Source: an uncultured Clostridia bacterium
Lineage (GTDB): Bacteria > Bacillota > Clostridia > TANB77 > CAG-508
Direction: 5' to 3'
Assembly (NCBI GenBank): GCA_947626605.1
Contig: CANQSV010000012.1
Location: 1 to 41,418 of the forward strand
DNA length: 41,418 nt
Shown here: positions 7,972 to 16,136 of the stretch, piece by piece
Position numbering within the stretch: the first letter of the stretch is position 1
How the letters are laid out: each line of letters starts with the position of its first letter
Notes under the pieces: generated by a model
What the model saw: only the letters and a program-made list of their open reading frames with translations
What the model was told of the DNA's origin: nothing
Database searches by the model: none
Position numbers and translations under genes: made by a program

Positions 7972-8683
7972 AAATAATAAAGAAGATATAAAAAAAGCTC
8001 AAGAAGGAGACAAAGAAGCTCTAGAGCGATTAGTAATAAATAACAATGGCTTAATTTGGAGCATAGTAAAGAGATTTAATGGTAGAGGGTATGAAGCAGA
8101 TGATTTATACCAGATAGGTTGTTTAGCTTTTATAAAAGCAATCAAAAGATTTGATTGGAATTTTGAAGTGCAAATTTCTACATATGCTGTACCATATATT
8201 CTAGGCGAAATAAAAAAATATATAAGAGATGATAATCCTGTAAAAATAAGTAGAAGTATAAAAGAACTAAACATGAAAATAACTAGTATGCAAAATGAGT
8301 ATTTAACAAAAAAGGGAAGAGAACTTAGTATTGATGAATTGGCTAATGAATTAAAGGTAGATAAAGAAGATATAATTATTGCTCTTGACTCGACAAGATG
8401 TATAGAATCGTTAGATAGAGAAACAAATGATGAAGATAAAAGAGGGCTAATTGATACAATAGCTTCTAACAAAGATGAAGAACAATTAGTAGTAAACAAA
8501 CTTACAATAAAAAGCTTATTAGAGAAATTAGAGAAAAGAGAGCAAGAAATAATACTATTAAGATATTATAAAGGAAAAACTCAAAGCCAAGTAGGAAAAA
8601 TACTAGGAATAACTCAAGTACAAGTCTCTAGAATTGAGAAAAAGATTTTAGATAGAATGAGAATGAATTTGGAGGCAGTATGA
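7964..8683 (+). CDS. sigF: RNA polymerase sporulation sigma factor, sigma F
   Basis: Forespore-specific sigma-70 family factor, 239 residues, usual for sigma F/G. Region 2 carries [21 protein letters not shown] and the [20 protein letters not shown] stretch; region 3 has [10 protein letters not shown] and [16 protein letters not shown]; region 4 ends in a helix-turn-helix [21 protein letters not shown]. The position behind spoIIAA-spoIIAB makes sigma F the identity rather than sigma G. The stop codon overlaps the start of spoIID (ATGA at 8680-8683), so spoIID appears coupled to it. Confidence 0.95.
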   Translation: MYENNKEDIKKAQEGDKEALERLVINNNGLIWSIVKRFNGRGYEADDLYQIGCLAFIKAIKRFDWNFEVQISTYAVPYILGEIKKYIRDDNPVKISRSIKELNMKITSMQNEYLTKKGRELSIDELANELKVDKEDIIIALDSTRCIESLDRETNDEDKRGLIDTIASNKDEEQLVVNKLTIKSLLEKLEKREQEIILLRYYKGKTQSQVGKILGITQVQVSRIEKKILDRMRMNLEAV

Positions 8684-9706
8684 GAAAGTTTTTTTTATAT
8701 ATTATTTTGATAGTTTTTATTTGCTTTTGTATACCTATTATTTTTGCTAATGCTTTTAGTAATACAACAGAAAAAATAGCAAGTGAACAAGTTATAGAAA
8801 AACAGAATAAACAAATTAAAGATGAGAATGAAAAAAATATTTATAATTATGGAAAATATTCTGAAATTAAGCTACTTCATGCTAAAACGAATAAAGTAGA
8901 ATCCGTAAAATTAGATGAATATTTATTAAATGTTGTATCAGCTGAAATGCCAGCAACATATGAGGAAGAAGCTTTAAAAGCTCAAGCAGTGGTTGCTAGA
9001 ACATATACTATTTATAAAATAGAAAATGGAGGAAAACATAAAAATGCAGATATATGTGATGATTCAACATGCTGTCAAGCTTGGATATCTAAGGAGGATA
9101 GATTAAATAAATGGAAAGAAGATGTGAGAGATAAAAATTGGAAAAAGATTGAACAAGCAGTTAATTCAACAAAAGGAGAGATAATAACATATGATGGAAA
9201 ACCAATAAATGCTTTTTTTCATGCTAGTAGTGGAGGCTTTACAGAAAAGCCAATAAATGTATGGGGAGGAAGTGGCTATCCATATTTACAAGTAGTTGAA
9301 ACATCAGGAGAAGAGGGCTATTCTCAGTATTCATCTAAAGCAGAATTTTCAGAAAAAGAACTTTTAGAAAAATTAAAACAAAAATACTCAGATATAAAAA
9401 TAAATTTTGAAAAAAAAGATGAAATAAAAATAACTGAGTATACAGATAGTAATAGAGTGAGGACAGTTAAGTTTGGAAATAAGAATTTATCAGGGGTAGA
9501 AACAAGAACAATTTTGGGATTAAGGTCTACAAATTTCAAAATAACACAAGAAGATGGAAAAATAAAATTTAGTGTAATAGGATATGGACATCGGAGTTGG
9601 AATGAGCCAAACAGGAGCAGATGCACTAGCTAAACAAGGAAGTAACTACAAAGAAATAATAAAGCATTTCTATACAGGTGTTGAAATTGTAAAAATAAAT
9701 GAATAA
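8680..9706 (+). CDS. spoIID: Stage II sporulation protein D, with +1 frameshift at 9592
   Basis: Membrane-anchored lytic transglycosylase needed for engulfment. An N-terminal membrane segment (about 4-25) precedes the SpoIID core: LLNVVSAEMPATYEEEALKAQAVVARTY and NAFFHASSGG. The zero frame runs to 9633, but after VIGYGH the sense turns to RSWNEPN. Skipping one base (C9592) restores GVGMSQTGADALAKQG and the family end KHFYTGVEIVKINE, stopping at 9704-9706. The frame-shifted GH-GVGMSQ motif is the most conserved part of the family, so the unshifted product should lack a key region. The zero-frame codon at the break is CGG. Causes: sequencing error, mutation or programmed shift; hemW shows the same break. 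ATG overlaps the sigF stop. Confidence 0.88.
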
Positions 9707-9729
9707 ACATATAAAATCTGGAAATAATT
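9701..9729 (+). promoter_or_regulatory. Candidate sigma-F type promoter of spoIIQ
   Basis: GGAAATAATT at 9720-9729 fits the sigma-F -10 pattern GGNRANAMTW at all ten positions. GAATA (9701-9705) fits four of five bases of GYWTA, with 14 bp between. spoIIQ is sigma-F dependent in B. subtilis. The match is short and made by eye. Confidence 0.4.
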
Positions 9730-9760
9730 TTACTAAAGATAAAATTAATAGGAGGTTTTT

Positions 9761-10552
9761 ATGGAAAAGAGAACTATTGAAAATAAAAGAAAAACTAATA
9801 TATATGTAATAGGAAGTGCATGTTTAATAATATTAGTATCATGTATAATTGCTTTTTTTGCGTATACAAGTAAACTTAGAAAATTTGCAGAGGAAACAAC
9901 TTTACAAAAAAACAATATGAGTAACATTTTAAATAATGCTTTAGATTTAGAAAACAATACTATAGAATCTGCAAGTAGTAAAATTGGAAAAAAGGTAGAA
10001 GAATTAGAAGAAGATAATAAAAATAATACTACAGTAAAAGTAAATAATACTAAAACACAAATAGATAAAAATACAAATAAAGAAAATAAATCTTCGTCAA
10101 AAACAAATACAGTAGAAGTTATTCAAGATGATGTTCAAGATCCAGTGTTTTTAATGCCAATAGAAAAAGGTAAAATATCAAAACAATATGCTAGTGACAA
10201 TTTAATATATTCTGAAACATTAGAAGAATGGATTACGCATAAGGGAATTGATATAAAAGCAGATAAGGCAACTGTAGTAAAAGCATCAGCAGCAGGAACA
10301 ATTACTGATATAAAAAATGATCCAAGGTATGGGCTATCAGTAATTATAGAACATACAAATGGATACAAAACAATATATTCAAACTTATTAACAGCAGAAT
10401 TTATAAAAAAAGGTGAGAGTGTTACTCAGGGACAAACCCTAGGAACTGTTGGAAATACTGCTACTTTTGAGGTTGCAGATGAATCGCATTTGCATTTTGA
10501 AATATTAAAAGATGATGAAAATGTAGATCCAGAAGTATATTTAGCTGAGTAG
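9761..10552 (+). CDS. spoIIQ: SpoIIQ-like M23 (LytM) peptidase
   Basis: Forespore membrane protein that, with mother-cell SpoIIIAH, forms the channel and zipper linking the two cells during engulfment. A membrane helix (about 14-34) is followed by a low-complexity N/K-rich linker (60-120) and a LytM domain (130-263). Candidate zinc ligands are kept: H160 and D164 in HKGID, and H243/H245 in HLHFE. The B. subtilis protein has lost catalytic residues, whereas some clostridial ones retain them, so activity is possible. SpoIIQ identity rests on the position next to spoIID; other M23 sporulation proteins share the fold. The ATG follows AGGAGG. Confidence 0.8.
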   Translation: MEKRTIENKRKTNIYVIGSACLIILVSCIIAFFAYTSKLRKFAEETTLQKNNMSNILNNALDLENNTIESASSKIGKKVEELEEDNKNNTTVKVNNTKTQIDKNTNKENKSSSKTNTVEVIQDDVQDPVFLMPIEKGKISKQYASDNLIYSETLEEWITHKGIDIKADKATVVKASAAGTITDIKNDPRYGLSVIIEHTNGYKTIYSNLLTAEFIKKGESVTQGQTLGTVGNTATFEVADESHLHFEILKDDENVDPEVYLAE

Positions 10553-10578
10553 AGAGCAGAATTAAAAAATCTTATACT

Positions 10579-10616
10579 AAAAAAGAAAGAGCTCCGGTGC
10601 ATAAAGCGCCGGAGCT
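10579..10616 (-). terminator. Strong hairpin between convergent genes, minus-strand terminator
   Basis: An 11-bp GC-rich stem with one T-G pair (10590-10600 with 10606-10616, loop ATAAA). On the minus strand it is followed by a T-rich run (CTTTCTTTTTT); on the + strand only TTT follows. It ends the 10643-11038 gene and may help end spoIIQ. Confidence 0.75.
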
Positions 10617-10642
10617 TTGATGAAATAAGTGCCCATTACTTA

Positions 10643-11038
10643 TTAGGAAGAAAGATGAATGTTGCCAACAATAGTCATACTATCATCTTTGAAGCAAGGA
10701 GAAAGTTCAATACTATTGTTGAGACCGACGAATCCGGGAGACCCGGATAAGGTGTAGTAACCTTTTACTTTTGAAATAATCCAGAGCCAACCAGCCCAAC
10801 CTTTTCTGAGCAAGTGCTCACGAACAAAATGAGGATTGGGAAGGTAAAGCCTAGATCCTTCGTCAAGAGGAAACATCAACAGAGGAAGTGGGTCAGCATC
10901 ATCCGAAGATGTATGATAGCCACCGACTGCTGAGTAATTTTTATTCCGGAGCAACTCACGTAAATCCGAAATGGATGATGAAGGGTCATAGTACTTTACA
11001 ACCCGTTCGGAGAATATTTTTGCCTCTTCTCTGTTCAT
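10643..11038 (-). CDS. Foreign-composition protein of unknown function (131 aa)
   Basis: I do not recognise this family. G+C is about 43% in the three lines counted, far above the surroundings, and codons differ: leucine is often CTT/CTC/CTG, and two arginines (in SERVV and LLRNK) use CGG, otherwise absent from native genes here. The protein has no signal peptide. It has an acidic/polar N-terminal helix region, a TSSDDADPLPLLMFPLDEG segment that looks like a loop, and an aromatic GWAGWLWIISKVKGYY stretch, followed by PGFVGLNNS. It ends in tandem TAA stops. It starts after GAAAGGAG and carries its own promoter, ~104-nt leader and terminator, so it looks like a self-contained acquired unit. Confidence 0.75.
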   Translation of the reverse strand: MNREEAKIFSERVVKYYDPSSSISDLRELLRNKNYSAVGGYHTSSDDADPLPLLMFPLDEGSRLYLPNPHFVREHLLRKGWAGWLWIISKVKGYYTLSGSPGFVGLNNSIELSPCFKDDSMTIVGNIHLSS

Positions 11039-11142
11039 ATAATTTACTCCTTTCGGTAATGGTCAATATGGACACTTAAGTCATCAAAACGTTAGCCACG
11101 TTTTTATAAACTAAGATTCATGGAATGCGAAATTCCAGAATG
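11039..11142 (-). promoter_or_regulatory. Structured ~104-nt leader of the foreign gene
   Basis: From the predicted start near 11142 to the ATG, the leader can form at least two hairpins: a 6-bp stem TGGAAT/ATTCCA with a TTCGC loop, and a 7-bp stem AAAACGT/ACGTTTT. It matches no riboswitch class I know. It may be an attenuator, a binding site or simply stabilising structure. Confidence 0.4.
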
Positions 11143-11148
11143 TATATA

Positions 11149-11177
11149 ATTATAACATACTTAACATAAAAAGTCAA
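11149..11177 (-). promoter_or_regulatory. Promoter of the foreign-composition gene
   Basis: Minus strand TTGACT (11172-11177), 17 bp, perfect TATAAT (11149-11154). Confidence 0.7.
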
Positions 11178-11195
11178 AGCTTAACATTAAATCTG

Positions 11196-11690
11196 TTAGA
11201 TACTATTCTCATGTAAAAATTTTAGGTGTTTTAAATATTCAAAAAACTCAATAGTGGCGCAATATTTATCAACAAAAGTTAAAATAAAACTTTCACGATA
11301 TTTTGGAAACTTAAGGGTAACTGGCCACATATGTTTTAAAATAATATCTTTTTCTTTATCATTTAAATTAAATAGTGTACAAGCATTGGTACAAGCAACT
11401 TTTCCATGAGTATAAGCGTGAAGGCCCTTCCTATTTCCACGTATTCTCCAATCATATAAGAAAAAATCGTGAAGCATTGCAGCTCTGGTTGCAGATATAT
11501 AGTCTAAATGAAATTTCTTGCAGATTAAATAACAATAGAATGCAGTTGAATAACAATGCTCGAATCTAGTAGTACTATAATGTTGTTTAAAATTTTTCAT
11601 TTGTTGAACAACTTCATTCATAATTATTTCATTAATAATATTTTGAAATTCTATATTTTTTTCTGATAATATTTCATATTTCCTTTTCAT
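11196..11690 (-). CDS. HD-domain phosphohydrolase family protein
   Basis: A 164-residue HD-superfamily protein. The metal-binding pattern is visible: H45 in RFEHCYSTAFY, the H74-D75 doublet in AAMLHDFFLYDW, further His in AYTHG and KHMWP, and a late Asp in FVDKYCA. HD proteins are metal-dependent phosphohydrolases, often acting on nucleotides, but the substrate here is unknown. I start at 11690 (MKRKYEIL) because GGAGG lies five bases upstream; the earlier ATG at 11702 overlaps that site. It lies downstream of nothing on its strand, and between it and the foreign gene is only the latter's promoter. Confidence 0.8.
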   Translation of the reverse strand: MKRKYEILSEKNIEFQNIINEIIMNEVVQQMKNFKQHYSTTRFEHCYSTAFYCYLICKKFHLDYISATRAAMLHDFFLYDWRIRGNRKGLHAYTHGKVACTNACTLFNLNDKEKDIILKHMWPVTLKFPKYRESFILTFVDKYCATIEFFEYLKHLKFLHENSI

Positions 11691-11812
11691 GAAAACCTCC
11701 ATTAAACAAGCAATATGTAAAAGAGTAATCTCTTATAAATTATAACATAATAACTGAATTAAAGATAATTGAAAAACTTGGTAAAATAGATAATATATGA
11801 AAATAAAATAAC

Positions 11813-11841
11813 TTGAAAAATAAATAACAATAGTATAGAAT
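11813..11841 (+). promoter_or_regulatory. Promoter of the glutamine synthetase gene
   Basis: TTGAAA (11813-11818), 17 bp, TAGAAT (11836-11841), 30 bp from the start codon. The gene-free stretch 11691-11812 holds nothing else I can identify. Confidence 0.5.
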
Positions 11842-11871
11842 GAAGCATATCAATAATAAAGGGTGATTTAT

Positions 11872-13773
11872 ATGAAAGATAACTTAATATACATTATAAA
11901 AAAAGAAGAACACAATAAAGAATCTTTAATAAATTTAATAGAAGAACATAAAGAAATTAAATTTGTATCATTGATGGGAGTGGATTTGATTGGCAATTCA
12001 ACAGATGAAAGAATTCCAATCAAAGTATTTATTAATGATATTGATAATTTTTTAAATGGAATAGCTGTTCAAACAGATGGCTCTTCTGTAAATTTGCCTG
12101 GAATATCAACATTAAATGATGCAAAAGTTGATATGGCAGTTGACTTAGATGTTAATTGGGTTGTTGATTATAATTATTCTTTAATGGATTCAAACTCTGA
12201 TACTCCAGTAGGCACTATATTAATACCTTGTTTTTTATATCATAATAATAAACCAGTTGATTCAAGAAGCATTTTGAAAACAACTGTAGAAACATTTAAA
12301 CAAAGAATATTACAGATTTTAAAAGATAATGATACATATTTAGAAAAATATGAAATAAAAAAAGATTCTATTAAAGATATATTGCTCACAACTGCAACAG
12401 AACTTGAATTTTGGGTAAAAACTCCAAATGATAAAGCAGAAATAGAGGCATTAACAACATCACAACGTTTAAATGAACAATATTGGAATCGAATAGATGG
12501 AGTAGTGAGAACAGCTTTAGAAGATTGTTTAATTACTATGGATAAATACAATTTTGAACCAGAAATGGGACATAAAGAAGTAGGAGGAATTAAACCTAAA
12601 TTAGGTGTTGAAATAAGAGATAATCATATTATGGAGCAGTTAGAAATAGATTGGAAATATTCTAATCCTATGCAAACTGCAGATAATGAAGCATACATAA
12701 AAGAACTAGTAAGTGATGTTTTTAAAAGATATGGATTAGAGACCACTTTTTTGGCTAAGCCAATAAAAGATGTTGCTGGAAATGGAATGCATACTCATTT
12801 AGGAATATCAGTAGAGCTAAACAATGGGAAAATAGTAAATCTATTTAATAGTACAGAAAATGGATTCTTAAGTGAATTAGGATATGGAGCTTTAATGGGA
12901 ATTTTGCATAACTATGAAGTAATAAATCCATTTATATCATCAACAAGAGATTCTTTAAATAGATTAAAACCAGGATATGAAGCACCAGTATCAATAGTAA
13001 CTTCTTTAGGAATAGACGAAAAGACTCCATCAAGAAACCGTTCTGTTTTAATTGGGTTAGTAAGAGATAACAATAATCCAAATGCAACAAGATTTGAACT
13101 AAGGTCTCCAAATCCAGGTTCTAACTTATATATAACAGAAGCGGTGTGTTATCTTGCTATGTTAGATGGAATAGAGTACGCAGTTAGAAATAAAAAAACA
13201 GAGACAGAATTACTTACAGAAATATCTAAAAAAGCTGGAGAAGATGCAGGATATTTAGAAAAAGATAGAGAATATAGAAGTGAAGAAGATGTTTTTGAAG
13301 CATATACAGAAGAGTTTAGAAATAAAGTATATGGTATAACTCCAAGAACTGTATATGAAAATATAAAAAATTTAGAAAGTAACTCTAAAAAAATGAAAAT
13401 ATTTGAGAATAATACAATTTTTGATAAGAGAATGATAAATTCTATAAAAGCATCAATAATTAATAGATGGAAAACGGAAATAATACATAGATTAATAAAA
13501 GAATACAGAGAAGAAATTATAGGATGTATAAAAAATCCAGAATATTTATTTGAAATAACAGAACAAGATGAAAAAAAATGGGAAGAAATAAAAAGGTTAA
13601 AAGTATATATAAGTAAAAATACAGAAGAATTTGGTAAATGCTTATTTGCAAAAATCTTAGGAGCTTTTGAAAAAGAAGAATATGAATTAGCATCTAATTA
13701 TATAATTGAGCTAGAAAATAAAATGGAAGAATTAAGAAAATTGTACAATGAGTATATTAAGAACTTATTATAG
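11872..13773 (+). CDS. Glutamine synthetase family protein with C-terminal extension
   Basis: Makes glutamine from glutamate, ammonia and ATP, by family. GS landmarks are present in order: the DGSS signature (QTDGSSVNLPGI, ~65-77), ATELEFWV (first metal Glu), EPEMGHKEVGG, NGMHTHLGIS (ATP-region His), KPGYEAPVS, and RFELRSPNPGSNLYI. The GS core ends near residue 430 and is followed by about 200 charged helical residues, making 633 in all. This is longer than ordinary type I enzymes (about 440-470) and lacks the typical type III start, so it is a divergent long form. The ATG at 11872 is chosen because AAGGGTGA precedes it. Activity is likely but not proven. Confidence 0.88.
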   Translation: MKDNLIYIIKKEEHNKESLINLIEEHKEIKFVSLMGVDLIGNSTDERIPIKVFINDIDNFLNGIAVQTDGSSVNLPGISTLNDAKVDMAVDLDVNWVVDYNYSLMDSNSDTPVGTILIPCFLYHNNKPVDSRSILKTTVETFKQRILQILKDNDTYLEKYEIKKDSIKDILLTTATELEFWVKTPNDKAEIEALTTSQRLNEQYWNRIDGVVRTALEDCLITMDKYNFEPEMGHKEVGGIKPKLGVEIRDNHIMEQLEIDWKYSNPMQTADNEAYIKELVSDVFKRYGLETTFLAKPIKDVAGNGMHTHLGISVELNNGKIVNLFNSTENGFLSELGYGALMGILHNYEVINPFISSTRDSLNRLKPGYEAPVSIVTSLGIDEKTPSRNRSVLIGLVRDNNNPNATRFELRSPNPGSNLYITEAVCYLAMLDGIEYAVRNKKTETELLTEISKKAGEDAGYLEKDREYRSEEDVFEAYTEEFRNKVYGITPRTVYENIKNLESNSKKMKIFENNTIFDKRMINSIKASIINRWKTEIIHRLIKEYREEIIGCIKNPEYLFEITEQDEKKWEEIKRLKVYISKNTEEFGKCLFAKILGAFEKEEYELASNYIIELENKMEELRKLYNEYIKNLL

Positions 13774-13802
13774 TTGATTTTACTGAATTTATATGATATA
13801 CT
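13774..13802 (+). promoter_or_regulatory. Promoter of pth
   Basis: TTGATT (13774-13779), 17 bp, TATACT (13797-13802), starting right after the glutamine synthetase stop. Confidence 0.5.
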
Positions 13803-13835
13803 TTTATAGATTTTTGTGTTTAAGAGGTTAAAATT

Positions 13836-14393
13836 ATGTATTTAATAGTTGGATTAGGAAATCCAGAATCAGAATATGCAAATACGAGACATAATATGGG
13901 ATTTGAGGTAATAAATAAAATAGCTAAATCATATAACATAGAAGTGGTTAAGGAAAAATATCAAGGACTTTATGGTAGTGGACAAATTGAAGGTGAAAAA
14001 GTAATTTTATTAAAGCCACAAACGTATATGAACTTAAGTGGAATATCTATAAGAGAATTTGTTAATTTTTATAAAATAGATATAGAAAATATAATAATAA
14101 TTTATGATGACATTGATGTTGAACCTGGTAAAATAAGAATTAGAAAGCAAGGATCTGCAGGAACTCATAATGGAATGAAATCAGTAGTAAAAGAACTAGG
14201 AACAACAAATTTCCCAAGAATAAGAGTGGGAATAGGAAAACCAAAATATGAAAATGATATGATTAATCATGTATTACAAAAAATAGATGAAAAAGATAAA
14301 GAAATTATTAATAAAGGAATAGAGTTAGCATATTCAGCTGTTGTTGAAACAATTAATAATAATATAGATATAGCAATGAATAAATATAATTAA
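13836..14393 (+). CDS. pth: Peptidyl-tRNA hydrolase
   Basis: Releases tRNA from peptidyl-tRNA that has dropped off the ribosome. The 185-residue protein begins with the signature VGLGNPESEYANTRHN, with catalytic His at residue 19; LKPQTYMNLSG, IYDDIDVEPGKIRIR and GSAGTHNGMKS follow, all standard. AGAGG precedes the ATG. It is followed after 26 bp by the RNase E/G gene, so the two are probably cotranscribed. Confidence 0.97.
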   Translation: MYLIVGLGNPESEYANTRHNMGFEVINKIAKSYNIEVVKEKYQGLYGSGQIEGEKVILLKPQTYMNLSGISIREFVNFYKIDIENIIIIYDDIDVEPGKIRIRKQGSAGTHNGMKSVVKELGTTNFPRIRVGIGKPKYENDMINHVLQKIDEKDKEIINKGIELAYSAVVETINNNIDIAMNKYN

Positions 14394-14419
14394 AAGCATA
14401 AAAGGAAAGGCGAAGAACA

Positions 14420-15598
14420 ATGAGAGAAATACTAATTAACAAATCAGAAAACAAAATAATTGTTATGGTATCAGAGAATGGAAATATTGTTGAAAAATAT
14501 GAAGAATTTGAATCACAAAAAAGATTAGAGGGGGGTATATATCTAGGAAAAGTTGAAGATGTATTACCAGGAATGCAGGCAGCTTTTGTTAATATTGGAG
14601 AGAAAAGAAATGCTTTTATACATCTAAAAGATTTACTTCCAAAGATAGATGTAAAAACTACTAATCCAGATGAAATAATTAATAATAGTAATATAAGAGA
14701 TGTAATAAAAAGAGGCTCAACTCTACTAATTCAAGTAAAAAGAGATCAAACTAATAAAAAAGGAGCTAGAATTTCTACACATATAAGTATACCAACAAGA
14801 TTTTTAGTGTTTATGCCAAATACTAATATAGTTACAATATCACAAAAGATAGAAAAAGAAACAGAAAAAAACAGATTATTAGAAATAATAAGAAAAAATC
14901 TCCCTGAAGGATGTGGATGTATAATTAGAACTTCAGCTGAAGGGAAAAAAGAAGAAGATATAATAACAGATATTAAGCAAGTAGAAAAATTATGGACTCA
15001 AATAAAAAATAAAGCAAAAAAAGAAAATCCAAATGCACCAGTGCTTATATGTAAAAATCAGGGGATTATAGAAAAAGTACTAACAGATATGATGGATCGA
15101 AATGTTGAAAGAATAGTAGTAGATAATAAAAGCATTTATGAAAAAGTTTCAAAGTTTGTTCTTGATAGTAAAATAAAAGTAGAACTTTCTGAAAATAGTA
15201 TTATGGAAATGTATGATATAGAAAAACAATTGGATAAGGCAAATAATAGAAGGTTATGGCTAAAATGTGGTGGATATATAACAATTGATAAAACGGAAGC
15301 ATTAACTGCAATAGATGTAAATTCAGGAAAATATATAGGAAAAGATAGCTTTGAGAAAACGATATTCACCGTCAACAGAGAAGCAAGTGTAGAAATTGCA
15401 AAACAATTAAGATTAAGAGATATAGATGGAATAATTATTATTGATTATATAGACATGAAAGAAGAAAAAAATAAAGAAGAAATAATAAAAATTCTTGAAG
15501 ATAATTTAAAACATGATAGATCTAAAACTCAAATTCTAGGATTTTCAAAATTGAATTTATTAGAGATGACAAGAAAACATGTTGTTTCAAATGAATAA
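14420..15598 (+). CDS. RNase E/G family ribonuclease, short form
   Basis: Endoribonuclease of the Rne/Rng family, acting in RNA processing and decay. The S1 domain (GGIYLGKVEDVLPGMQAAFVNIG, ~35-57) and DNase I-like catalytic site are present: DVNSGKY and IIIIDYIDMK supply the two metal-binding aspartates. It is only 392 residues and ends at LNLLEMTRKHVVSNE. Ordinary family members continue with a Cys-containing zinc link and a small domain after this point. No later coding sequence exists before the terminator, so the short end is real in this assembly. It keeps the catalytic residues, but dimerisation through the zinc link is not possible in the usual way. Confidence 0.9.
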   Translation: MREILINKSENKIIVMVSENGNIVEKYEEFESQKRLEGGIYLGKVEDVLPGMQAAFVNIGEKRNAFIHLKDLLPKIDVKTTNPDEIINNSNIRDVIKRGSTLLIQVKRDQTNKKGARISTHISIPTRFLVFMPNTNIVTISQKIEKETEKNRLLEIIRKNLPEGCGCIIRTSAEGKKEEDIITDIKQVEKLWTQIKNKAKKENPNAPVLICKNQGIIEKVLTDMMDRNVERIVVDNKSIYEKVSKFVLDSKIKVELSENSIMEMYDIEKQLDKANNRRLWLKCGGYITIDKTEALTAIDVNSGKYIGKDSFEKTIFTVNREASVEIAKQLRLRDIDGIIIIDYIDMKEEKNKEEIIKILEDNLKHDRSKTQILGFSKLNLLEMTRKHVVSNE

Positions 15599-15614
15599 TA
15601 AATAAATTTCATAA

Positions 15615-15651
15615 AAAAATAAGTGATAGCTTTATGCTGTCACTTATTTTT
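15615..15651 (+). terminator. Intrinsic terminator
   Basis: A ~16-bp stem built on AATAAGTGA and TCACTTATT with an inner AGC/GCT and TTTAT loop, ending in a T run. It closes the pth-RNase E/G unit. Confidence 0.85.
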
Positions 15652-15725
15652 ATGAAAAACTTGAATAAATATCCACAAATTGGAAATAATTAAGATAATA
15701 ATATAAAGATCATTAGGAGGATATT

Positions 15726-16073
15726 ATGGAATCTAATATAATGAAAAATATTGTTATTTTAAAAAATTTACCATCAAATTTAGTTGAAGAAGCCTTTATT
15801 GTATTAAAAGAGAATGAGAGAATACAAATACAAGATTTAACAAATTATGAAAATTCAAATAAAAATACTAATAAAAATTATAATGAATGTAAAAATAAAG
15901 AATATATAATAAAAGAAGCAGAAATGTTAGTAGAGAATTATTTGAAAGATATAGAAAACAGAAAAAATGAGAAAAATAAGGATATTTGGAAATTAAAATA
16001 TGAAAAATTAAAAATATTAAATATTTTTCTTATTTTTTTATTTGCAATAACAATAATAAAAAGTTTTATATAA
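15726..16073 (+). CDS. Small tail-anchored protein, unknown function (115 aa)
   Basis: I do not recognise this protein. The 115 residues begin with a hydrophilic part containing an N/K-rich stretch (about 42-60), then a charged helix likely to form a coiled coil (EAEMLVENYLKDIENRK), and end in one hydrophobic segment (about 96-114). The layout suggests a C-terminal membrane anchor. A strong AGGAGG precedes the ATG. It stands directly ahead of spoIVFA-spoIVFB on the same strand, so a sporulation role is possible by position only. Confidence 0.65.
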   Translation: MESNIMKNIVILKNLPSNLVEEAFIVLKENERIQIQDLTNYENSNKNTNKNYNECKNKEYIIKEAEMLVENYLKDIENRKNEKNKDIWKLKYEKLKILNIFLIFLFAITIIKSFI

Positions 16074-16093
16074 ATCAATGAATAAAATAATTT

Positions 16094-16123
16094 CCTTCGA
16101 ATAGTATTAATTAAATACTAAGG
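16094..16123 (+). promoter_or_regulatory. AT-rich hairpin abutting the spoIVFA ribosome binding site
   Basis: TAGTATT (16102-16108) pairs with AATACTA (16114-16120), and CCT (16094-16096) can pair with AGG (16121-16123) of the ribosome binding site. The structure is weak but could limit translation start. Confidence 0.3.
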
Positions 16124-16136
16124 AGGAGGACCTTTT

